From G965220205 sp965220205 (lineage in GTDB: Bacteria > Chloroflexota > Dehalococcoidia > Lucifugimonadales > Australimonadaceae): a stretch of 64,000 nt of DNA. The position numbers were made by a program, and so were the translations under genes. The stretch is from the NCBI GenBank assembly GCA_965220205.1, contig OZ244812.1, positions 372,001-436,000 on the forward strand, read 5' to 3'. Position 1 is the stretch's first letter. The number at the start of each line of letters is the position of its first letter. The notes under the pieces are model-generated. The model saw only the letters and a program-made list of their open reading frames with translations, ran no database searches and had not been told where the DNA came from. This document shows, one piece after another, positions 1 to 8,499 of this stretch.

Positions 1-1461
1 GCCAGGGAACCGCATGACGGACCCTGAGACGCGGAACTCATAGTCGGGGCGCTCAGGCGCAACGGTTTCCGCGTTGATGCTTACCTCGGTCCGATCGACC
101 AAGGCGTCGGCCATCTGGCTCGCCACCATCCGGTTCCAGATGATCTGGTACAGGCGGAACTGGTCGCTGCTGAGACGCGCGCGAACGGAGGCCGGCGTCC
201 GGGCGACGGATGTTGGCCGGATGGCCTCGTGGGCTTCCTGCGCGACTTTCGATCGTGTCCTATAGAGCCTTGGCGACTTGGGAACGTAGTCCTTCCCCCA
301 TCGCTCTACGATGTACTGACGCGCCTCGTTGACGGCGCTGGGCGCGACCTGCGGCGAGTCGGTCCGCATGTAGGTGATGAGGCCCACGGGGCCGCCAGGA
401 CCGACATCGATGCCTTCGTACAGCTGTTGGGCGACGGTCATCGTCTTAGTTGTCGAGAAACGGAGGCGGCCGGCGGCCTCCTGCTGGAGGGTGCTGGTGA
501 TGAAGGGCGGCCTGGGCGTCTCCTTCACCTCGCGTTGGGTGACGGAGGCCACCAGGTAACGGGCCCCCTCGAGGTCCCCGAGGACAGCGCGAGCGGCGGC
601 CTCGTTCGCGAGCTCGAGCTTCCGTCTGGCGCCGAGGCGGCTGTGCAGACGGGCAGAGAAAGCGGCGCCGCTGTCCGTCCTCAGACTTGCGTCGATGGAC
701 CAGTACTCGACCGCAACGAATGCGGCTATCTCGTTGTCACGCTCTGCGACCAAACGCAGTGCGACCGACTGCACGCGTCCAGCGGAGAGGCTGGTCGACA
801 CGTCGAGACTGAGGGCATCGGGGTCGTTGCTCCTGCTCAGGCGGTTGAGCTCGTGTCCGAGGAGCTGCTTGAGGAGTGGACTGAGCTTGAAGCCGAGGAG
901 GCGGTCTTCGATCCTGCGGGCCTGCTGAGCGTTGACGAGCTCCATGTCAATGTCGCGCTCGTTTTCGAAGGCTTCCTTAACCGCATCCTCCGTTATCGAG
1001 TGAAAGACGACGCGGCGTATGGGCTTTCCCTTCCATCCGGCGGCTTCGAGGACGTGCCAGGCGATCGCCTCGCCCTCCCGGTCTGGGTCGGTCGCGAGGT
1101 AAATGCCGTCCGCGTTCTCGCCTGCGGTCTTGATCTCCGCGACGACTTTCCGCTTGTCCTCCGGCACCTCGTACCAGGGGCTGAACTCGCGGTCGGTGTT
1201 CACGCCGAGCTTGTTCTTCGGGAGGTCCCGGACGTGTCCCATGGATGCCTTGACGGTGTAGCCGCGGCCGAGAAAGCGGCCGATAGTGGTCGCTTTCGCC
1301 GGCGACTCGACTACGACCAGATTGTGTCCCGTTGCGGCGTTCCCGCCTCTCGTGCGGATCGTCGGCGCTGACGCAGCCGTACGACGGGCGGTTGCCTTCG
1401 CGGTGGAACGCTTGGCCCCGGCGCGTGCTCGGGGCGTTGGGGTTGTTGCTTGTTTAGCCAT
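1..1461 (-). CDS. topA: DNA topoisomerase I (type IA), partial at the window edge
   Basis: Type IA topoisomerase that relaxes negatively supercoiled DNA through a 5'-phosphotyrosine intermediate. Translation begins at the ATG at 1459-1461 with a basic Lys/Arg/Ala/Thr-rich leader of about 45 residues. The TOPRIM start (LVVVESPAKATTIGRFLG) follows, then the acidic TOPRIM motif DPDREGEAIAWH. The catalytic tyrosine lies in GLITYMRTDS, read on the minus strand near 365-395. The C-terminus (zinc fingers in most homologues) is beyond base 1. The basic leader is longer than in E. coli TopA. dprA ends 23 bases upstream of this start, and topA directly after dprA is a common arrangement, so the two are probably cotranscribed. 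The family is certain; only the length is unknown. Confidence 0.96.
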   Translation of the reverse strand, partial: MAKQATTPTPRARAGAKRSTAKATARRTAASAPTIRTRGGNAATGHNLVVVESPAKATTIGRFLGRGYTVKASMGHVRDLPKNKLGVNTDREFSPWYEVPEDKRKVVAEIKTAGENADGIYLATDPDREGEAIAWHVLEAAGWKGKPIRRVVFHSITEDAVKEAFENERDIDMELVNAQQARRIEDRLLGFKLSPLLKQLLGHELNRLSRSNDPDALSLDVSTSLSAGRVQSVALRLVAERDNEIAAFVAVEYWSIDASLRTDSGAAFSARLHSRLGARRKLELANEAAARAVLGDLEGARYLVASVTQREVKETPRPPFITSTLQQEAAGRLRFSTTKTMTVAQQLYEGIDVGPGGPVGLITYMRTDSPQVAPSAVNEARQYIVERWGKDYVPKSPRLYRTRSKVAQEAHEAIRPTSVARTPASVRARLSSDQFRLYQIIWNRMVASQMADALVDRTEVSINAETVAPERPDYEFRVSGSVMRFPG

Positions 1462-1484
1462 GTCTCCACTTGCGCGGCGGGACC

Positions 1485-2621
1485 CTAGGGGCGCTGCGTA
1501 CTGTGGCGCGCCGCGCCGGCCTCTCGCGCCCGTATGTAGTTCATCCGCCCAACCTGCCAGACTTGGCCCTTGATCTCCATGACCATGAGGGCGCTCACGA
1601 CCCTCGTGATGGGGAGCCCGGTTGCGCGGCTCAGCTCGTCGATATGCACGGGCTCGAACTCCAAGGCGTCGAGCACCGCGGCTTCGTCTTCGTTCTCGGC
1701 CGCCAGCGCCTCCGGCAGGAGGAGCTGCTGCTCCGGGGCAACTGCGAGGCTCAACTCTTCTAGGACGTCATCGACATCCATGACTAGCTTAGCGCCCTCT
1801 TGCACCAGCCGGTTGGTCAACCTGCTGGCCGGCGAGTAGATGCTGCCGGGCACGCAGAAGACATCGCGGTTCTGCTCGAGGGCGAAGCGCACCGTGGAGA
1901 GCGTGCCGCTGCCCTCGCCCGCTTCGATTACCAGCGTAGCGAGGCTGAGTCCGCTGAGCAACCGGTTCCGGCGCGGAAAGTTGCGCGCCTCGGGTTTCGT
2001 CCCCAGGGCGAATTCGGAAAGCGCCGCTCCCTGCTCTACGATTTCGTCAAACAACCTCGCGTGCTCAGGCGGGTACACGACGTCGAGTCCCGAGCCCAGA
2101 ACGGCGAGCGTACGGCCCCCCGCGGCGAGGCTGGCGCGGTGGGCGACGCTGTCGATGCCCCTTGCGAGGCCGCTGACGACGGTCACTCCCGCCTTGGCCA
2201 GATCGCCGGCCAGGTGGGTCGCGGCTTCCTTGCCGTAGGCGGTGGGCCGGCGCGTCCCGACGACCGTAACGCTGCGGCGGTCGCTCTCGCCATACGTTCC
2301 CTTGATGTAGATGACGGGAGGCAAGTCGTCGATGTCTCGCAACGGCGTCGGGTAGTCCGCGTCGTGCCACGTGAGCGCGCGGACGCCGGCGTTCATGACG
2401 CGTTCGTGCTCACGGGACGGGTCGATTTCGCGGCGGGACGAGACGATGGACGAGACGACATTCGCGTCGAGGCCGGCGCTCCGGAGCTGGCCTTCGCTTG
2501 CGGCCCACGCGTTTTCGAGCGTGTCGAAGCGCTGCTCGAGCGCGCCGATGCGTACGCGCCCGACGGTCGGCACTTGAGAGAAGGCGATCCAGAAGGGGAG
2601 GTCTCGTTCGATGTCGTTCAT
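1485..2621 (-). CDS. dprA: DNA processing protein DprA (378 aa)
   Basis: DprA/Smf binds single-stranded DNA and loads RecA during natural transformation. The protein has an N-terminal helical region, then the Rossmann-like DprA fold with VVSGLARGIDSVAHRASL and the nucleotide-fold motif AVLGSGLDVVYPPEH. It ends in a DprA winged-helix region (about residues 305-370, HIDELSRATGLPITRVVSAL). Length is normal for the family. Its start overlaps the stop of the upstream MOSC gene by four bases (ATGA), which points to translational coupling. topA follows 23 bases downstream. A complete dprA does not prove competence; no com genes lie in the window. Confidence 0.96.
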   Translation of the reverse strand: MNDIERDLPFWIAFSQVPTVGRVRIGALEQRFDTLENAWAASEGQLRSAGLDANVVSSIVSSRREIDPSREHERVMNAGVRALTWHDADYPTPLRDIDDLPPVIYIKGTYGESDRRSVTVVGTRRPTAYGKEAATHLAGDLAKAGVTVVSGLARGIDSVAHRASLAAGGRTLAVLGSGLDVVYPPEHARLFDEIVEQGAALSEFALGTKPEARNFPRRNRLLSGLSLATLVIEAGEGSGTLSTVRFALEQNRDVFCVPGSIYSPASRLTNRLVQEGAKLVMDVDDVLEELSLAVAPEQQLLLPEALAAENEDEAAVLDALEFEPVHIDELSRATGLPITRVVSALMVMEIKGQVWQVGRMNYIRAREAGAARHSTQRP

Positions 2622-3286
2622 CGCGTCGTCCTAGCTTCGGCCCGACGGATCTTCTCCAGGCGCTTCATCGCGAACTTCCGTTGGGCCGCAGGCAGGTCTC
2701 CTGCGGCCAGCATGCGCTCCGCGTCGTCGCGCGTGACGTGGGCGGCGTGCCGGACGTCGCTAATGAGTTTGATGGAGAGACCGGCAGGGTGGCGCTCGAC
2801 GACACTTGCTTCGTCGCCCGCTCGAATGACACCCTCCTCGAGGACGCGGTTGTAGAAGCCAACGCGCCCCGTTCGCTGGAATTGGGCGGCGAAGTTGCGT
2901 ATTCCCATCTTGTGCTCCAGCTTGAAGCAGGGGGACCGGGGTTCCGTCACCTGGAGGAAAGCGCTCCCGACTTGCCAGACGTCCCCGAAGCACATGATGT
3001 CGGACGCGGCGCCCTCGACGGTGAGGTTCTCTCCGAACCACCCGTAGCCGAACTCGCGGTCCAACCGCTCTTGCCAGTAGGCGTAGTCCTCTAGCGCGTA
3101 GACGTACACGGCCGCGTCAGGCCCGCCGTGGTTTTCCGGGTCGGCCTGAGCGTCGCCGTCGACGTTGAGCCGGCGCACGGCGACAGGGCCGCTCACTGGG
3201 CGTTTGTTGATTGCGGACAGCACGTCGCCCCGGGCAGTTCCGGCCAAGACCTGCGGCTGGGCGACGTTTACCGAGATGAGGCGCAT
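2618..3286 (-). CDS. MOSC domain protein, YiiM-like (222 aa)
   Basis: MOSC-domain protein related to YiiM and the C-terminal domain of molybdenum cofactor sulfurases. YiiM relatives reduce N-hydroxylated compounds with Moco. The typical N-terminus (MRLISVNVAQP) fixes the start at 3284-3286; an open frame extends upstream but is unlike the family. The middle has NHGGPDAAVYVYALEDYAYW and GWFGENLTVEG, both family hallmarks. EPRSPCFKLEHKMG holds the conserved cysteine expected to bind molybdenum. The C-terminal part matches the YiiM three-helix domain. It precedes dprA with a 4-bp overlap. The family is clear; the substrate is unknown. Confidence 0.88.
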   Translation of the reverse strand: MRLISVNVAQPQVLAGTARGDVLSAINKRPVSGPVAVRRLNVDGDAQADPENHGGPDAAVYVYALEDYAYWQERLDREFGYGWFGENLTVEGAASDIMCFGDVWQVGSAFLQVTEPRSPCFKLEHKMGIRNFAAQFQRTGRVGFYNRVLEEGVIRAGDEASVVERHPAGLSIKLISDVRHAAHVTRDDAERMLAAGDLPAAQRKFAMKRLEKIRRAEARTTR

Positions 3287-3432
3287 GACAAGCTCCGCAT
3301 GGGCGGTTGGCATTCTGACACGTCCAACGGGCGGCGGGTAGGGGAGAATGGCGCAGAGCGCAAGATTCTGGAAGCGCCCCGGCATCCCTCAAGACCAGCT
3401 CACCCTGAAGGGGTCGAACGTTGACCAGTCGT

Positions 3433-4002
3433 CTAGTACAACGTCATGAGCGCGCCAATGGCGGCGGTCAGCAGGACCACAAGCCACGGCGGCGATTTCC
3501 AGAACGCGAGAAGCGCGAATGCGCCCGTCGCCAGGGCGAAGTCCTCGGGCGCCCTGATGGCGCTGGTCCATACCGGGTCGTAGAGCGCTGCAAGGAGCAG
3601 CCCTACCACCGCCGCATTCACCCCCATCAGTCCCTGTCTGACCCGAGAGAATCCCCGCAGCCGCTCCCAGAACGGCAGCACTCCCACGACTAGCAGGAAC
3701 GATGGAACGAACACTGCCACGAGCGCGAGCAGGCCTCCGAGCCATTTGGGCGTCAGGACCCCCATCACCGTTCCCAGGTAGGACGAGAACGTGAACAACG
3801 GGCCGGGCACAGCTTGAGCGGCGCCGTACCCCGCTATGAACTGGTCCCTTGTCACCCAACCGGGCGGGACGACCTCCGCCTCCAGCAGTGGCAGCACGAC
3901 GTGGCCTCCGCCGAACACGAGCGACCCAGACCGGTAGAAGCTGTCCGTCACTGCAAGAAGCGTATCGTCCGTGAGTTGGCTCGCCGCCGGCAGGGCAACT
4001 AA
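3433..4002 (-). pseudogene. chrA: chrA fragment 3 of 3 (C-terminal half of a chromate transporter)
   Basis: The C-terminal CHR domain of a ChrA chromate transporter, about 190 residues. It includes SGSLVFGGGHVVLPLLE and PGPLFTFSSYLGT, signatures of the second CHR domain, followed by hydrophobic membrane segments up to the stop at 3433. The 5' end is cut by the IS5-type element at 4003. If the element and one CTAA duplication are removed, the frame joins exactly to the middle fragment at 5196 (LVLL + VALPAASQLTDD). The fragment could be translated from an internal ATG, but no complete transporter can be made from the locus as it stands. Confidence 0.88.
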
Positions 4003-5195
4003 GGAACCTCTGAACAACTCACTGTCGGCCGAGTGGTGTTGGTGGGGGGCTCTTCAGCGATTCGCAGCCCTCTGCTGGTGCCGTGAACGGGGCTGTTGGG
4101 GGTCTTCTACCGACCCTGCTGGGGCGGATTCCCTGCTCCCAACCCCGATCTGAACCCACTGCGCCTCCGTCATGCCGCCAAGCACCGCTGGGCTCTCATC
4201 AGGTTCGCCAGCCCCAGCAGCACCATCAGCCGTTGCGTGTTCTTGGCCAGCCCCCGGTAGCGGACCTTGGCGTAGCCAAAGTGCCGTTTGACGTACAGGA
4301 ACGGATGCTCCACCTTCGCCCGGACCGACGCCTTGCCCTTCTCCGCCAACGCCTCAGGGCTTCCCGGCTCCAACTGCCGACGTTGGCCCGGCCGCATCGC
4401 CACCTGCCACTCCACCTCCAGCCCCCGATGCTCCGCCCGCTTCTGGACTCCCTGATACCCGGCATCGCCCCACACCTGCGACTCGCCGCCGTGCAGCAAC
4501 CGGTGCGCTTCCGTCACGTCGTTCACATTGGCCGGCGTCGTCGCGACGCTGTGCACCACCCCCGTCTCCGCGTCCACCCCGATGTGCACCTTCATCCCGA
4601 AATGCCACCTGTTCCCCTTCTTCACTTGGTGCATCTCCGGGTCTCGCGCACCCGCTCGATTCTTCGTCGACGACGGCGCCTCGATGATGCTCGCGTCCAT
4701 GATCGTCCCTTCCTGGAGCAGGAGTCCCTGGGACGCCAGATGCCCTTTGATCTCCGCGAACAGTCCCTCCCCCAGTTCGTGCTCCTCCAACAGATGACGG
4801 AAGTTCAGGATGGTGGTCTCGTCCGGCAGCGGCTCCGACAGCTTCAAGCCCACGAACCGCCGCACCGACTCCACGTCGTACAGCAGGTCCTCCATGCCGG
4901 GGTCGCTGAGGTTGTAGAACAGCTGCACGCAGTGAATCCGCAGCATCGCCGACAGGGCATACGGATGGCGTCCCCGGCCCGCCGTGGGGTAGAAGGGACG
5001 GATGCGCCCTTCCAGCCGTTCCCAGGGGATCAGCCCGCCCATGCGTTCGAGAAATCGCTCCTTGCGGGTCTTGCGCTTCTTGCTCTCGTAGTCCACGTCT
5101 GCAAAGGTCGGTTGGTCCATCATCGCTTCACTCCCTGGCGCCACTGGGTGACTGCCAGGATACTGCCTCAACCTATAGACTTGTTCAGAGATTCC
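4003..5195 (-). mobile_element. IS5-family insertion sequence, complete (1193 bp)
   Basis: A complete insertion sequence with one transposase gene. The ends are near-perfect inverted repeats: GGAACCTCTGAACAACTC at 4003-4020, and GGAATCTCTGAACAAGTC reading inward from 5195 to 5178 (16 of 18 identical). It is flanked by a 4-bp direct repeat CTAA (3999-4002 and 5196-5199), as expected for the YTAR target of the IS5 group. It interrupts chrA, and excision of the element plus one repeat restores the chrA frame. Sequences with the same termini occur at 52355-52499 and in part at 47547. Confidence 0.95.
4170..5123 (-). CDS. IS5-family transposase (317 aa)
   Basis: DDE transposase of the IS5 group, the only gene of the surrounding insertion sequence. 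The first catalytic aspartate is in TIMDASIIEAPS, the second in VWGDAGYQGVQKR, and the glutamate in AKVEHPFLYVKRHFGY followed by KVRYRGLAKNTQRL. The N-terminal region has the typical SAMLRIHCVQLFYNLSDPGM. The start at 5121-5123 was chosen because GGGAG lies about 8 bases upstream; an open frame extends 16 codons further. The frame is intact from N- to C-terminus, so the element may still be active. Confidence 0.95.
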   Translation of the reverse strand: MMDQPTFADVDYESKKRKTRKERFLERMGGLIPWERLEGRIRPFYPTAGRGRHPYALSAMLRIHCVQLFYNLSDPGMEDLLYDVESVRRFVGLKLSEPLPDETTILNFRHLLEEHELGEGLFAEIKGHLASQGLLLQEGTIMDASIIEAPSSTKNRAGARDPEMHQVKKGNRWHFGMKVHIGVDAETGVVHSVATTPANVNDVTEAHRLLHGGESQVWGDAGYQGVQKRAEHRGLEVEWQVAMRPGQRRQLEPGSPEALAEKGKASVRAKVEHPFLYVKRHFGYAKVRYRGLAKNTQRLMVLLGLANLMRAQRCLAA

Positions 5196-5591
5196 CTAAG
5201 AGAACGAGAAATGCGATCAGCGCTGCCGCCCCGATGCGCGCTCCGGTCCGCTTGCCGGTTGCGCTGCTCGGACGCAACTCCGAGGGGCGCAGGAACGCTA
5301 GGCCGAGCGCTGCGCCGCCGGCAATCACGGCCAGCTGCGCCGCGACGCCGTCGGTCACGAGCGCCACGACTGTCGCAAGGACCGCGATCGTGATTCGCGG
5401 CCTGTCCGGGGCGAGCGTCCTTCCCATGCCCCACAGCGCCAGTGCGACTACTGCGACGGCCACGATCTTCAAGCCGTGTAGCCAGTCGCTCGCCTGTCCA
5501 TTGAACTCGTGCACACCGTATGCGAACAGAATCAACGCGAACGCCGACGGAAGCGTGAAGCCGAGCCACGCTGCGAAGCCGCCGGCATAGC
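5196..5591 (-). pseudogene. chrA: chrA fragment 2 of 3 (middle part)
   Basis: The middle of the chromate transporter: the end of the first CHR domain (GGFAAWLGFTLPSAFALILFA) and the following hydrophobic segments up to ALIAFLVLL. The upstream edge is the attachment core of the 9.6 kb integrative element and the downstream edge is the IS5-type element, so it has neither its own start nor its own stop. An ATG at 5620-5622, supplied by the inserted element, is in frame and could give a short hybrid protein. Removing both insertions gives a continuous ChrA of about 400 residues, the normal family length. Confidence 0.9.
5583..5591. other. attL core of the integrative element
   Basis: CGGCATAGC here is repeated exactly at 15230-15238. 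Joining the flanks through one copy restores chrA codon for codon (AGYA followed by GGFAAWLGF on the minus strand), which shows the repeat is the strand-exchange region. The target is a protein-coding gene, not a tRNA gene. Confidence 0.88.
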
Positions 5592-5658
5592 GGCTCCAAC
5601 GGGGTTTCAGTATGGCCGCCAATGGCCCTATTTACTCGTAGGAGCGCCACCGCAGCCC

Positions 5659-5687
5659 TTGACAAGCCGGTTCCGCGAGTCCACAAT
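5659..5687 (+). promoter_or_regulatory. Predicted integrase promoter
   Basis: TTGACA (5659-5664), a 17-base spacer, then CACAAT (5682-5687), upstream of the integrase ATG at 5741. The -10 hexamer abuts the first GCTAGCAACC motif, so integrase binding to its own arm sites could repress transcription. The -10 is a 4/6 match; not tested. Confidence 0.5.
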
Positions 5688-5729
5688 GCTAGCAACCAGC
5701 TAGCAACCATCTAGCCGTTGCTAGCAATT
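5688..5729. repeat. Left arm-type repeats of the integrase
   Basis: GCTAGCAACC occurs at 5688-5697 and 5699-5708, one helical turn apart (11 bp). A third, inverted copy lies at 5715-5725 (GCTAGCAACGG on the minus strand). The same 10-mer recurs at 15169-15178 near the other end. This is the pattern of integrase or excisionase arm-binding sites. Confidence 0.65.
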
Positions 5730-5740
5730 GTGGAGGGCTC

Positions 5741-6955
5741 ATGAATCGACCAGAACGGCTTAGTCAAGGGTTCTGCCGGGCCGTCCGGCAGCCGGGGCGC
5801 TACGGCGATGGCAGAGGCGGCAACGGACTCTCGCTCGTCGTCAGAGGGCGAGACGGTCGCGCGCCGAGCAAGTCCTGGGTACAGCAGCTTTGGCGACAGG
5901 ACCGCACGACCGTCAACATCGGCCTGGGCTCATTCGATGCGGTGACGCTCGCGCAAGCCCGGTCGCACGCGGCATCGAACGCTGCTCGGCTGCGAGCGGG
6001 CGAGGAGCTGCGTGAGCCTCGCGGCCTACCGCCAGCGCGCCGCGTGCCAACCGTCCGCCAGTCAGCCGAAGCATGGTTCGACCTCCAAAGGCCCAAGTGG
6101 AAGGACGACCGCAACGAGCGCGGCCTACGCCAACGGATGGAAAAGCACGCTGCCCCGCTGCTTGATATGCGCGTCGATGCGCCGACGCGCAAGGAGGTCT
6201 TGGAGGCGCTGCTACAGGTTGAGCTACCGGCGACGCGCGAGCGCCTGCTCCGGAATCTGCGCGACATCTTCAATCACGCTATCTTGACCGAATGGCGCAC
6301 GGACAACCCTGCCGATTCAGCCGTCGCGGCGGCGCTCGCGACCGGCAAGCGACAGGCTAAGCACCACGCCTCGCTACCGTTCGCGGAGATCGCGGGAGTG
6401 CTGGCCCAGGTCGATGCGATGGGCCTCTGGCCGATGATACCGCTGGCAACGCGATTCGTTGCGTTGACGTGCGCGCGCTCCGGCGAGGTGCGCGGCGCTC
6501 TCTGGGCCGAGATTGACCGCGCGGCGCGGACGTGGACGATACCGGCGGCTCGGATGAAGAGCGCCCGGGCGTTCGTTGTTCCGCTCAGCCGCTCCGCCGT
6601 GGACGTGCTTGACCGAGCGGCTGAACACGCGGACGGAGGGCCGCTTGTCTTTCCGTCCGCTAGGAGCGGCAAGCCGATGAACTCGGCGCGGCTCTCTGAG
6701 GCCGTCACAGCCGCAACCGGCGCGACCATTCACGGACTCCGAGCGAGCTTCCGCACTTGGGCTGCTGAGGCCAGCATCTCCCGCGACGTATCCGAGATGG
6801 TGTTGGCGCACGCGCTCGGCAACGCGACCGAGCTTGCCTACCAGCGCAGCGACTTTTTCGTCGCGCGGACGGCCATCATGGAGCGTTGGGCCGCCGTCGT
6901 CGAGGGCCGCGAGGAACACGCCGAGATTGTCGAGTTGGCAAGCCGTCGCGCGTAG
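5741..6955 (+). CDS. int: Tyrosine recombinase / integrase, P4-like (404 aa)
   Basis: Site-specific recombinase that integrates and excises the element. The N-terminal part (about 15-95) resembles the DUF4102 arm-binding domain of P4-type integrases (TVNIGLGSFDAVTLAQAR). A core-binding domain follows (about 100-195) and then the catalytic domain. Catalytic residues visible by position: Arg246 (CARSGEVRG), His331 and Arg334 (IHGLRASFRTW), His357 (LAHALG) and the nucleophile Tyr367 (ELAYQRSDFF). All are present, so the enzyme is probably functional. It is preceded by GGAGGG just before the ATG and lies 150 bases inside attL. Confidence 0.95.
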   Translation: MNRPERLSQGFCRAVRQPGRYGDGRGGNGLSLVVRGRDGRAPSKSWVQQLWRQDRTTVNIGLGSFDAVTLAQARSHAASNAARLRAGEELREPRGLPPARRVPTVRQSAEAWFDLQRPKWKDDRNERGLRQRMEKHAAPLLDMRVDAPTRKEVLEALLQVELPATRERLLRNLRDIFNHAILTEWRTDNPADSAVAAALATGKRQAKHHASLPFAEIAGVLAQVDAMGLWPMIPLATRFVALTCARSGEVRGALWAEIDRAARTWTIPAARMKSARAFVVPLSRSAVDVLDRAAEHADGGPLVFPSARSGKPMNSARLSEAVTAATGATIHGLRASFRTWAAEASISRDVSEMVLAHALGNATELAYQRSDFFVARTAIMERWAAVVEGREEHAEIVELASRRA

Positions 6956-7058
6956 GCCGTTCGACCGGTCGAGGCCGATGCTCGACTGAGGCCTCTACGA
7001 TGCGCGTGTGGCCACGGGTGCGCCTTACGCGTGGCCGGACGGCTCGGAACCGTCCTGG

Positions 7059-7089
7059 GCGGCCCTATAGCCGGGGCCGCTTCTTGTCT
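7059..7089 (+). terminator. Possible rho-independent terminator after int
   Basis: GCGGCCC (7059-7065) pairs with GGGCCGC (7074-7080) around an 8-base loop. The T-rich stretch TTCTTGTCT follows. It lies 100 bases after the integrase stop. The stem is short and the T tract interrupted. Confidence 0.45.
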
Positions 7090-7240
7090 ACGCCGTCTTC
7101 TCCATCACCGGCCGACCGACCACTTCCCTCCGTTTTGGGCCTGAGTAGGCGACGGCTCTTTCCGAGAGCCCGATATCATACCACATGCTGGGGTGGCGCA
7201 ACAGGTCGCCTTCAGCCTCTTGTGCTTGGTCTCCGTGCCC

Positions 7241-7270
7241 TTGAGGGCATCGACGGTCCCCTGCTAGTAT
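7241..7270 (+). promoter_or_regulatory. Predicted promoter of the methyltransferase gene
   Basis: TTGAGG (7241-7246), an 18-base spacer and TAGTAT (7265-7270), 47 bases upstream of the methyltransferase start. A strong Shine-Dalgarno, AAGGGAGG (7302-7309), follows. Confidence 0.5.
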
Positions 7271-7317
7271 CGGCCCCGCTTATCTCGTCAACTCATCGCG
7301 TAAGGGAGGCCACCGCC

Positions 7318-8007
7318 ATGGCCACGGCACAGGCTGGGTATCAGCCACTCAGCAGCGTGTGGGAAGGCACCGACAGCACGCTCCTCGATCTGATGCTTGA
7401 CTTCTACTCCGTCATAGACCCAGACCCCATTCTCGATGCAACGTACAACACCGGGCGCATCTGGGGTGATTCGGACAGGCCGGTAGTCTCGATGGATATA
7501 GACCCTCGATACAAGCCGGACATCGTGGCAGACAACCGAGCGATGTCGGGCGTCCCTGACAACTCATTCGCCGTGGTCGTCTATGACCCCCCTCACGTCG
7601 GTCCCCAAGGGCGCGATAAGAGCAGTAAGCGGTTCGACGTGGACTTTGGCGCGACGGTAGTGTGCGGGAAGGGGCAGGACTGGAACTTAAGCTACTTGTA
7701 CCCGCCGTTCCTCGAACAGGCGATGCGAGTACTCAAACCGGATGGGCTGCTGCTGGCGAAGATTACAGATATGGTGAACAACCACCGCTCTCGGTGGGCG
7801 CACTGTGACTTCATGCAGATGGCTGCGGAAGCAGGTTTCACGGTCTGCGACCTCATTGTGAAGGTCAGGGAAGGCCCGATGATGTCTACGAAGTGGCAGC
7901 ACGCGCATCACGCCCGCAAGCGTCATTGCTTCTGGATTGTCTGCCGGAAGGGCAGCCGCTGCGAGTACCGGATTACTTCGGCGGGAAGTCTGAATCCCAG
8001 CGGCTGA
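7318..8007 (+). CDS. DNA amino-methyltransferase, DPPH type (229 aa); modification partner
   Basis: Predicted S-adenosylmethionine-dependent DNA methyltransferase. The start at 7318 is set by AAGGGAGG eight bases upstream. An N-terminal motif-I-like region (LDATYNTGRIW, VVSMDIDPRYKPDIVADN) precedes the catalytic tetrad DPPH in FAVVVYDPPHVGP, a variant of the DPPY/DPPF motif of N4-cytosine and N6-adenine methyltransferases. The C-terminal motif HARKRHCFWIVCRK is typical of phage-type relatives. Its 3' end overlaps that of the convergent GIY-YIG nuclease gene by 35 bp, so the pair is best read as a type II restriction-modification system. The recognition sequence and modified base cannot be read from the sequence. 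Confidence 0.8.
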   Translation: MATAQAGYQPLSSVWEGTDSTLLDLMLDFYSVIDPDPILDATYNTGRIWGDSDRPVVSMDIDPRYKPDIVADNRAMSGVPDNSFAVVVYDPPHVGPQGRDKSSKRFDVDFGATVVCGKGQDWNLSYLYPPFLEQAMRVLKPDGLLLAKITDMVNNHRSRWAHCDFMQMAAEAGFTVCDLIVKVREGPMMSTKWQHAHHARKRHCFWIVCRKGSRCEYRITSAGSLNPSG

Positions 8008-8419
8008 CGCGATGTGTTCCTGGCCGACCGGCCCCTGGCGTTTTGCTCCCGAACCCACTGGAGTTCCATTCCGGTGTGTAGTGCGTCATCAACGCCAACT
8101 CTGCCGCGAAGACCCACCAGTCACTGACGAACGTCAGGTATCGGCATTGCATGTCGGCAAGAGTGATGTTCCGGCGGCCCGCAATCTTGCGCCGGTGTTC
8201 ACCCAGCCGTGCACGCAACGTACGTCCGCTTGCCGTCAGGCCCGTGGATGCTTTGCCGACATAGACGAGACGGGTGTTGTAGTACAGCGCGTAGATGCCG
8301 CTCTCGCGTGGCCCTACGCCATCAGTGAGGTCAAGCAGAGGGCTAGCCTCCAGTTGGGCTATGACCTGCTCCTTGATACCTCTATCAAGGTCGAACTCGA
8401 AGCGGTGCGGGTCTGACAT
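7973..8419 (-). CDS. Eco29kI-like GIY-YIG restriction endonuclease (148 aa)
   Basis: Predicted type II restriction enzyme of the GIY-YIG superfamily. SGIYALYYNTRLVYVGKAST holds the GIY and YVG strands. RLGEHRRKI supplies the Arg and His of the active site. WWVFAAELALMTHYTPEWN supplies the catalytic Glu and Asn. The C-terminal GFGSKTPGAGRP and SRWDSDFP match the tail characteristic of the Eco29kI family. It is a little shorter than Eco29kI itself. No clear Shine-Dalgarno precedes the ATG, so expression may be kept low. Convergent overlap with the methyltransferase supports its role. Cutting specificity (CCGCGG for Eco29kI) is not implied. Confidence 0.85.
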   Translation of the reverse strand: MSDPHRFEFDLDRGIKEQVIAQLEASPLLDLTDGVGPRESGIYALYYNTRLVYVGKASTGLTASGRTLRARLGEHRRKIAGRRNITLADMQCRYLTFVSDWWVFAAELALMTHYTPEWNSSGFGSKTPGAGRPGTHRVSRWDSDFPPK

Positions 8420-8499
8420 GGCCCGCGCATTCTACATGGCTGTGCTCCGCACCCGCCACAACTGGAAGGCAGGCGAGTTCCCCCCATCGCGTATCTAAG

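Larger units (their letters stand above)
6956..7317. other. Non-coding gap between integrase and methyltransferase
   Basis: No convincing gene here. It holds a terminator-like hairpin (7059-7080) and a plausible promoter (7241-7270) for the methyltransferase gene, each listed separately. Confidence 0.5.

Noticed and set aside
229..1371. 380-codon plus-strand open frame
   Set aside because: It is antisense to the clear topA gene; the GC-rich codon pattern keeps the opposite strand open.
4083..5393. 436-codon plus-strand open frame over the IS
   Set aside because: Antisense to the IS5 transposase and chrA; no family features.
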